From: a bacterium | GTDB lineage: Bacteria > Chlamydiota > Chlamydiia > Chlamydiales > 2-12-FULL-49-11 | DNA length: 6,365 nt | NCBI GenBank assembly: GCA_022600215.1 | Contig: JAHZKV010000041.1 | Location: 1-6,365 of the forward strand | Direction of reading: 5' to 3' | Shown here: positions 1 through 4,358 of the stretch, piece by piece | Layout of the letters: every line of letters begins with the position of its first letter | Numbering within the stretch: the stretch's first letter is position 1 | Program-made: the position numbers and the translations under genes | The notes under the pieces: generated by a model | The model's database searches: none | The model's input: the letters and a program-made list of their open reading frames with translations, nothing else | Told to the model about the DNA's origin: nothing

Positions 1-351
1 AGATTTATGCAGTGCTTGCTCCCACCTACCGCCCTAAAACACTCTTTCAACTTCCTTTGCGAAGCAGAAGAACACGACTTTAACGAACGTATCTACTTTA
101 TGAAGACTATTACTTGGGAAAAGTACATGATCATTACTGTTTCCACTATCAATGGATCTTTTAAAGATTTTATCGAAGAAAGAGTCTCTCTCCTAGAATT
201 TGACCCTTCTAGCTTAGCAACATCGTACACCAATTTACATGACATCCCCACCCTTTCCTATATCTTGAACTTCTCTGATCCTATTCAAGCAGATAGACTA
301 CTAAAAACACTGGTGGAAGGGGTCAAAGAGTGGAAAGCAAGCCTTAACTAA
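1..351 (+). CDS. 3'-terminal part of an unrecognised gene (5' end outside window)
   Basis: The reading frame is open from the first base of the window to a TAA at 349-351, so this is most likely the C-terminal part of a longer protein. An ATG at position 7 lies in frame, but only six bases precede it, so a ribosome binding site cannot be judged; the next in-frame Met (codon at 100) has no Shine-Dalgarno. The visible ~116 residues are mixed hydrophobic and charged, with no signal peptide or membrane segment. A block around MKTITWEKYMIITVSTINGS looks like beta-strand, and the end (SDPIQADRLLKTLVEGVKEW) looks like an amphipathic helix. I recognise no catalytic motif or family. The gene converges on the patatin gene, and their stop codons overlap at 348-351. 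That it is coding is fairly likely from length and composition; its function is unknown. Confidence 0.6.
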   Translation, partial: RFMQCLLPPTALKHSFNFLCEAEEHDFNERIYFMKTITWEKYMIITVSTINGSFKDFIEERVSLLEFDPSSLATSYTNLHDIPTLSYILNFSDPIQADRLLKTLVEGVKEWKASLN

Positions 352-1268
352 CCCGTTTTTTTTAACTCTTCTTGGTCACCTAAATACACTTCATGAAGCC
401 ATGCCTTATCCATCGTCCATATATCTTGATGCTCTTTTCTAAACATCTCGGCAGAATCTATTAGAGTCTTTACCTTTTTGGTATCATCAATAGCCACTTC
501 ACCCTTTAAAATGGTATTAAGACGCCGATATCGCCCTTGCAGTATTTGCTTAAGAGGATAATGAGGCGCTTGCATCCCCATATCCGTCATCAATTCAAAG
601 AGGCGAAGCTTTTCTCCCATCCAATCCTCAATCCCCCAATCTACTTCCCCTTGAATACCAGTAGGATTGACTCCATTACCGAGTGATAAAAGGCGCACTT
701 CTTCAGGATCAACCCCTCCTACACTTGGATCAATTACTCGAGAATAGGCAAGCAGCGATGGATTAACCGCATATACTCCTCCATCGACATATCCTTGATA
801 GGAAGGGAAGTATAGAGGCGCTGCCGCTGATCGAACTGCTACATCAATTATTTTTTCTCTACAATCTCCAAAGGTATCATATATCTCCTCCTTCCAGCGC
901 TTTTTCCGAGAATGATAGAGACGACATGCCGGTATGATCAAATCTTTTTTTAAACCATCCATTTGTAGGTCTTTGGGGATTATCACACTCAACACTTTAC
1001 GCAATCGATCATGACGATATTTGGAATTACCATCTCCATTTTTTGGAAAAACAAGAGGGCTTAAATGCTTATAATAGAAGAGAAGGCGGCGAGGCGACAT
1101 CCCTAGATTCAAACACGTTGCAATCAATCCGCCCGTTGATGTGCCCGCAAAACAATCTACCTTTTGTAAAAAATCCTTATCTACCTCTTCCTCAATGAAT
1201 TTTAACATCTTCAAAGCAAAGGCTCCACGAACCCCTCCCCCATCGATTGATAAAATTCTATAGACCAT
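348..1268 (-). CDS. patatin-like phospholipase / acylhydrolase
   Basis: This 306-residue protein is a patatin-family serine lipid acyl hydrolase; such enzymes cleave fatty acyl chains from phospholipids or related lipids with a Ser-Asp dyad. Seen directly: the oxyanion-hole glycine loop DGGGVRG at residues 9-15, the nucleophile elbow GTSTG at 42-46 with Ser44, the conserved segment RSAAAPLYFPSY at 146-157, and the DGG motif at 162-164 with Asp162. All catalytic elements are present in the expected order, so it should be active. The start is supported by AGGA seven bases before the ATG. There is no signal peptide or transmembrane segment, so it is cytosolic unless exported by a dedicated secretion system. 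The C-terminal ~100 residues, rich in charged helices, carry no motif I know. It is transcribed opposite to everything else here. Patatin-like enzymes of intracellular bacteria are sometimes secreted effectors; that role is only a possibility, and the lipid substrate cannot be told from sequence. Confidence 0.93.
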   Translation of the reverse strand: MVYRILSIDGGGVRGAFALKMLKFIEEEVDKDFLQKVDCFAGTSTGGLIATCLNLGMSPRRLLFYYKHLSPLVFPKNGDGNSKYRHDRLRKVLSVIIPKDLQMDGLKKDLIIPACRLYHSRKKRWKEEIYDTFGDCREKIIDVAVRSAAAPLYFPSYQGYVDGGVYAVNPSLLAYSRVIDPSVGGVDPEEVRLLSLGNGVNPTGIQGEVDWGIEDWMGEKLRLFELMTDMGMQAPHYPLKQILQGRYRRLNTILKGEVAIDDTKKVKTLIDSAEMFRKEHQDIWTMDKAWLHEVYLGDQEELKKTG

Positions 1269-1328
1269 TTTGTATTCCTATTACTATCTTGCCTCCACCT
1301 TGACCATAATAGGGCTTTCATCGCAACC

Positions 1329-1357
1329 TTTACTTTAACAAAAAACTAGAGTATCAT
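1329..1357 (+). promoter_or_regulatory. candidate sigma70-type promoter for the 1379 gene
   Basis: TTTACT (1329-1334) and TATCAT (1352-1357) are separated by exactly 17 bases and match the -35 and -10 consensus at 4 of 6 and 5 of 6 positions. Transcription would begin near 1364, about 15 bases before the ATG at 1379 and just ahead of its GAGG at 1369-1372. It lies in the divergent gap between the patatin gene and the exported-protein gene. AT-rich DNA often gives such matches by chance. Confidence 0.4.
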
Positions 1358-1378
1358 TTTTTGAAAATGAGGTCCTTT

Positions 1379-2002
1379 ATGAAATACTTGCTATTACTAC
1401 TGCCTATTACCTTTTCTTGCGCGGCGCAAGAAACCCCTAATCCTGAACAGGAAGTGGCAAGCTTTTTAATGCGAAATGGAAGCGAGCTTAATTCCACGAA
1501 AAAAGTCACTCCAGCTCCTGAAAAGGACAGATTCAAAAATTCCTCTGTCAAAAAAACATATATAGGAATATCTGGAGATATGTTAGCACCCTTTACTGCA
1601 CTTTTGGTTAATCCTATAGAGCCTCATAACTATATTAATGGATTAGGTCTTACAGTAAATAATAGGTATAGAAATTCTAAGACGAATAAAACTGCATATG
1701 AATACCAATTCAAATTTTTCCCTATAGCCACATATAACCTGATAAAAAAGGGCTTCCCTATTCCAATAGCAGCTTTTACCTATCAAAGGCTGCGATATTT
1801 CTCACCTGCTAGGGCCTCCTCAGGATATATTGGCGCTGGAATCGGAGTGAGTACATACCAAGGAATACCCATTCACGTTTCTCTTGGAAGAGAGTTTAAT
1901 AGCTTTTCTGAACATACCAGTTTTCTTGAGTTGAGAATCAGCACTCCCATTACTTTTTTTCCTTTAGCCAATGCAAATGTAACATTTGGATTTGAATTCT
2001 AA
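1379..2002 (+). CDS. exported protein, probable small outer-membrane beta-barrel (function unknown)
   Basis: This is a 207-residue protein when read from the ATG at 1379. GAGG at 1369-1372 sits six bases upstream and the signal peptide then begins at its lysine, so I prefer this start to the in-frame TTG at 1361 or ATG at 1367. Residues 1-16 form a short signal peptide (MKYLLLLLPITFSCAA). Cleavage could be by signal peptidase I after SCA or CAA. Cys14 could instead be lipidated, but TFSC is a poor lipobox. A hydrophilic linker (~17-55) precedes about eight alternating strand-like segments, such as YIGISGDM, YEYQFKFFPIATY, GYIGAGIGVSTY and FLELRIST, and the end is VTFGFEF with a terminal Phe. 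This is the pattern of a small outer-membrane barrel. It lacks the Gly-His and GYQ boxes of the three downstream proteins, so it is at most a distant relative. I recognise no family; localisation is inference. Confidence 0.8.
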   Translation: MKYLLLLLPITFSCAAQETPNPEQEVASFLMRNGSELNSTKKVTPAPEKDRFKNSSVKKTYIGISGDMLAPFTALLVNPIEPHNYINGLGLTVNNRYRNSKTNKTAYEYQFKFFPIATYNLIKKGFPIPIAAFTYQRLRYFSPARASSGYIGAGIGVSTYQGIPIHVSLGREFNSFSEHTSFLELRISTPITFFPLANANVTFGFEF

Positions 2003-2020
2003 TTAGGAAAAAACCCATAT

Positions 2021-2041
2021 AATTATAAAACTCTTATAATT
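2021..2041. repeat. AT-rich perfect inverted repeat, 8-bp arms
   Basis: AATTATAA (2021-2028) and TTATAATT (2034-2041) are perfect inverted copies around the five-base spacer AACTC. The repeat begins 18 bases after the stop of the upstream gene and ends one base before the TTGCAT proposed as -35 of the next gene. No T-run follows it and it has no G-C pairs, so it is a poor intrinsic terminator. A protein-binding site or weak bidirectional 3'-end hairpin is as plausible. The pairing is directly visible; function is not established. Confidence 0.45.
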
Positions 2042-2042
2042 G

Positions 2043-2071
2043 TTGCATAAAAGCCTCTCTTGCCGTATGAT
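2043..2071 (+). promoter_or_regulatory. candidate sigma70-type promoter for the 2149 gene
   Basis: TTGCAT (2043-2048), a 17-base spacer and TATGAT (2066-2071) give good spacing with 4 of 6 and 5 of 6 consensus matches. Transcription would start near 2078 and leave a leader of about 70 bases, which includes the hairpin at 2084-2110. It is the best-spaced promoter candidate in the 146-base gap before the gene. Confidence 0.5.
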
Positions 2072-2083
2072 GGTACATCAAAT

Positions 2084-2110
2084 ATTGATAGCGATCCCAA
2101 AATCGCCAAT
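2084..2110 (+). other. possible 5'-leader hairpin
   Basis: ATTG (2084-2087) pairs with CAAT (2107-2110) and GCGAT (2091-2095) pairs with ATCGC (2102-2106). This makes a nine-pair stem with a three-base bulge (ATA) and a six-base loop (CCCAAA). If transcription starts near 2078, the stem would lie close to the 5' end of the message and 27 bases before the AAGGAG ribosome binding site, which remains free. A 5'-end stem of this kind could stabilise the mRNA. It resembles no riboswitch class I know. Confidence 0.35.
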
Positions 2111-2148
2111 TTTATAATAAAAACATCATTTTAACTTAAGGAGAAAAA

Positions 2149-2901
2149 ATGAACAAAACACTATTTGCGTTAGGAGTTAGCGTACTAGGTACTGCTTTTG
2201 CAAGCACTACTGCTCCTATTATTGAAGAAAAAGAGAATAAAGGTCATATCCTTCTTTCTGTACAAGCTGAAAGACCATCGAAAGATTTCTTTCAAAAAGA
2301 CACTCCTGTGTTCCTTGGAGCTGGAGTTGGATACCAAACAGCAGTAGATGAGCTATCTTTCATCAACTCTTACCACGTATCCCTAAACACAAACTTCGGT
2401 CTTAAAACTATTACTCCAGAAGTAAAAGATGGAGAAGACGAAGCTGCTAAATACCCTTCAACTAGAATTTTAAAAGTTGCTCCAACTTTGAAAGCTGCTG
2501 CAATCAAATATTTTGATGCTACTGCAGAAAACAGAGTATTTGTAACTGCTGGTGGATACACTACTGCTTCTTTTATTAGAACAGCTGTAACTACAGAGCT
2601 AGAAAAGAAAGAAGAAGAGAAAAATGCTAAAACAAAAACAGTTGCTACTTGGGCAAATCAAGGTGTTGATCTTGGTGCAGTTCTTGGAGTTGGTGTTGAG
2701 CTAGGTGAAGCTTCAGGTATGGTAAACACAATCAAGCTTGAGTACTTCCAGCCTCTAACACACGCTGAAATGACAGTGGACGCGAAAAAAGCAGTAGAGA
2801 ACAAAGATGGTACACCAGGAAAAGAGGTTAAATCTCTTCAGTGGAACAAAATGTACAAGAACCTTGGTTCTGTTGCTCTTACTTACGAAATTGGATTCTA
2901 A
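2149..2901 (+). CDS. exported protein, probable outer-membrane beta-barrel, first of three tandem paralogs
   Basis: This is a 250-residue exported protein of unrecognised family. The start is firm: AAGGAG at 2138-2143, five bases before ATG. The signal peptide covers residues 1-18, with cleavage expected after AFA and before Ser19. Shared with the two paralogs downstream are a Gly-His box (KGHILLSV, 31-38), GVGYQT (59-64), ELGEASG (184-190), a YFQPL segment and the C-terminal YEIGF, a typical barrel-insertion end with terminal Phe. Between them lie Gly- and aromatic-rich alternating strands and charged loops, notably a Glu/Lys-rich stretch near 150-165 (EKKEEEK). It has no cysteine. A promoter candidate, leader hairpin and strong terminator frame it as a single-gene transcript. 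Asn is encoded by AAC nine times and AAT three times, against six and six in the 3637 gene, which hints at high expression. A porin-like or structural surface role is inference. Confidence 0.87.
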   Translation: MNKTLFALGVSVLGTAFASTTAPIIEEKENKGHILLSVQAERPSKDFFQKDTPVFLGAGVGYQTAVDELSFINSYHVSLNTNFGLKTITPEVKDGEDEAAKYPSTRILKVAPTLKAAAIKYFDATAENRVFVTAGGYTTASFIRTAVTTELEKKEEEKNAKTKTVATWANQGVDLGAVLGVGVELGEASGMVNTIKLEYFQPLTHAEMTVDAKKAVENKDGTPGKEVKSLQWNKMYKNLGSVALTYEIGF

Positions 2902-2923
2902 TCTAACGTTTTGTATATAAGAC

Positions 2924-2955
2924 AAAAGCCCTGCTTCTTAGCAGGGCTTTTTTTT
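2924..2955 (+). terminator. strong intrinsic terminator
   Basis: The stem AAAAGCCCTGC / GCAGGGCTTTT has seven central G-C-rich pairs (2928-2934 with 2941-2947), four flanking A-T pairs and the loop TTCTTA. It runs into eight consecutive T residues (2948-2955). It starts 23 bases after the stop of the 2149 gene and separates that gene from the downstream operon. Confidence 0.93.
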
Positions 2956-3000
2956 ATTCGCTTTTTATTTTGATATCTCGTATTCTAATTTTCACAGACT

Positions 3001-3014
3001 AGGGGGTAACATTG
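3001..3014 (+). promoter_or_regulatory. ribosome binding site that fixes a TTG start
   Basis: AGGGGG (3001-3006) lies five bases before TTG (3012-3014). No ATG occurs in frame until deep in the coding region, around residue 143. Starting at TTG gives a complete Lys-rich signal peptide like those of the paralogs. The run of five Gs is an imperfect Shine-Dalgarno, so together with the TTG it suggests moderate translation. Confidence 0.75.
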
Positions 3015-3611
3015 AAAAAGTGGATCATTTCTGGATTAATAATATCTAATGTATTTGCAAGTAGCATATCAGAGAACCTTTCATACAAGGAAGAACCAAC
3101 TAAAAAAGAAGAAAACATTGGCCACTTCATTTTTTCTGTAGGGGTAGGTAGCTCTTTTGATGACCCATACGAAGTGTTTCCAACTCTTGCAATTGGATAT
3201 CAATCAAAAATTACTGCTGGTCCTATTTTCCACTCTGCAGGTATTGAATGGGAGCGCAAGATCCCAGGAACAAAAAGCTTTACTACACCCAAAGAACAAG
3301 AAAAAGATTTTGGAATATTCAGACTCTATGGATTACACTATTTTGTAAAAGAGGGAAGTGCTCGATATTTTATTGCACCTGGATTAGCTGGATCTGGCAA
3401 CGCGGTTTATACACAAAAAGATAAAACAGGGCTTATCCATTTCATGGAAAATATAGATGTATCCCTTGCACTCGGGGTAGAATCAGGCGCTCCAAGTGGT
3501 ACCATCAATCGATTTCAAATTCGCTGTGAATACCCTGTGCTAAACATGTCCAAAAATTATTTTGTAGAACCTACCCCAAGATGGCTTTGCTCATTTGGCA
3601 TAGGATTTTAA
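3012..3611 (+). CDS. exported protein, probable outer-membrane beta-barrel, second tandem paralog
   Basis: This 199-residue exported protein starts at TTG (preceded by AGGGGG) and is a paralog of the proteins at 2149-2901 and 3637-4356. The signal peptide spans residues 1-16 and should be cut after VFA, before Ser17. Family boxes seen: IGHFIFS (36-42), AIGYQSK (60-66), ESGAPSG (157-163), EYPVL in place of the YFQPL/YVQPL of the others, and the terminal SFGIGF. It is the shortest of the three: the hydrophilic loops after the central strands and near the C-terminus are trimmed, leaving about 36 residues after the ESGAPSG box against 54-60 in the paralogs. It has two cysteines, both near the C-terminal end (IRCEYP, WLCSFG). 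It is probably the first gene of an operon, with the next gene 25 bases away. No convincing promoter was found between the upstream terminator and its start, so some read-through is possible. Function unknown. Confidence 0.85.
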   Translation: MKKWIISGLIISNVFASSISENLSYKEEPTKKEENIGHFIFSVGVGSSFDDPYEVFPTLAIGYQSKITAGPIFHSAGIEWERKIPGTKSFTTPKEQEKDFGIFRLYGLHYFVKEGSARYFIAPGLAGSGNAVYTQKDKTGLIHFMENIDVSLALGVESGAPSGTINRFQIRCEYPVLNMSKNYFVEPTPRWLCSFGIGF

Positions 3612-3636
3612 CGAAACCAATACCTAAGGAAATACA

Positions 3637-4356
3637 ATGAAATATAAAATACTGTTCACCATGTTCCTCTATGGAAGTCTATTACAAGCAAGTAACACTC
3701 CTACTCAACTTCCTGTAGAGAAAAAAAAGAAAAGCATTGGGCATTTTATTTTTACCCAAGGATGCTTTGTTCCGATGAATGCAAGTCACAAAGTCCTTGG
3801 CCTAGCGGGAATTGGATACCAAACAAAAATTTGGGAAACCTTTCCAATACACTCTATTTTTATAGATTTACAATCAGCTTGTAACCTTGATATTGCACCT
3901 GGAACAAATAGCAGTGCACTGAATTTGGTGGGGAATGCTATTCTCCCAAAAGTATCTTGTATTCGATATCTAAATCCACTTGATGATAACCGTTTCTTTT
4001 TTGAAGTGGGTGGCGCTTTGAGTCTTTTTGGAACAATAAGCTGTATTTATGACAATGAGGAAGAACATGAGCAGAAGGAGTTAAAACCTATCCTGTCTGA
4101 TGCCACCTCACCTTACCTTCTAAGAGGTATTGGAGGATACAGCATAGGAGCTCTTTTTGGTTTTGGCATAGAGTTTGGGCCAGCAAGTGAATCTATTTGT
4201 CGACTAGCTGTTCAGTACGTTCAACCTCTTGAACATTATGAGTGGTTTATTGCTGCAAACAGAGATCTTAAAGATGCTGTAACAGAAGAAGTCCCAAGCA
4301 ACAACTATCAAATGAAATATGGCGCACTTACTGCAACATTTGGAGTTGGTTTTTAA
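3637..4356 (+). CDS. exported protein, probable outer-membrane beta-barrel, third tandem paralog
   Basis: This is a 239-residue exported protein with AAGGA at 3626-3630, six bases before its ATG. The signal peptide covers residues 1-18, with cleavage expected after LQA and before Ser19. A Lys run then leads into IGHFIFT (34-40). Further family boxes are GIGYQTK (58-64), EFGPASE (179-185) and YVQPL, and the end is FGVGF with terminal Phe. A strongly acidic loop (DNEEEHEQKE, near 138-147) stands where the first paralog has its Glu/Lys loop, as expected of a variable loop outside the membrane. It has five cysteines, unlike the cysteine-free first paralog. It follows the 3012 gene by 25 bases and overlaps the peptidase start by one base. 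No enzyme motif was seen; localisation is inferred from the signal peptide and C-terminal pattern. Confidence 0.87.
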   Translation: MKYKILFTMFLYGSLLQASNTPTQLPVEKKKKSIGHFIFTQGCFVPMNASHKVLGLAGIGYQTKIWETFPIHSIFIDLQSACNLDIAPGTNSSALNLVGNAILPKVSCIRYLNPLDDNRFFFEVGGALSLFGTISCIYDNEEEHEQKELKPILSDATSPYLLRGIGGYSIGALFGFGIEFGPASESICRLAVQYVQPLEHYEWFIAANRDLKDAVTEEVPSNNYQMKYGALTATFGVGF

Positions 4357-4358
4357 TG
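4342..4358 (+). promoter_or_regulatory. translational coupling site (GGAG ... TAATG)
   Basis: The stop TAA (4354-4356) and the ATG (4356-4358) share one base. The only Shine-Dalgarno-like sequence, GGAG at 4342-4345, lies ten bases upstream, inside the codons for the terminal FGVGF of the barrel protein. Ribosomes finishing the upstream gene are therefore likely to reinitiate on the peptidase. Confidence 0.7.

Noticed and set aside
356..363. Eight-T run after the left gene as an intrinsic terminator
   Set aside because: No stable stem precedes it; the only pairing, GGGT with ACCC, spans a 27-base loop, and the run is coding for Lys in the patatin gene.
348..1268. Patatin as a CBASS (CapV-type) anti-phage effector
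   Set aside because: No nucleotidyltransferase (cyclase) or other defence gene lies beside it in the visible sequence, and the visible neighbours are exported proteins and an unknown convergent gene.
1361..1378. Upstream TTG/ATG starts for the exported-protein gene
   Set aside because: The predicted transcript starts at about 1364, and GAGG at 1369-1372 is spaced for the ATG at 1379. The extra residues MKMRSF add nothing to the signal peptide.
1354..1551. Minus-strand open frame of 65 codons opposite the exported-protein gene
   Set aside because: It lies almost wholly antisense to the signal peptide and linker region of the 1379 gene, has no protein motif, and its composition mirrors the plus-strand gene.
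2113..2118. TATAAT close to the 2149 start as a -10 element
   Set aside because: The nearest -35-like TTGATA (2085-2090) is 22 bases away, too far; the TTGCAT/TATGAT pair fits better.
2370..2561. Minus-strand open frame of 63 codons inside the first paralog
   Set aside because: It is antisense to a gene with firm start, family boxes and terminator; it has no motif of its own.
2956..3000. Promoter for the 3012 gene (TTCGCT with TATTCT, or TTGATA alone)
   Set aside because: No -35/-10 pair with acceptable match and spacing was found; AT-rich background explains single boxes.
3157..3348. Plus-strand frame of 63 codons within the second paralog
   Set aside because: It is out of frame inside conserved GYQ-box coding sequence and resembles no protein.
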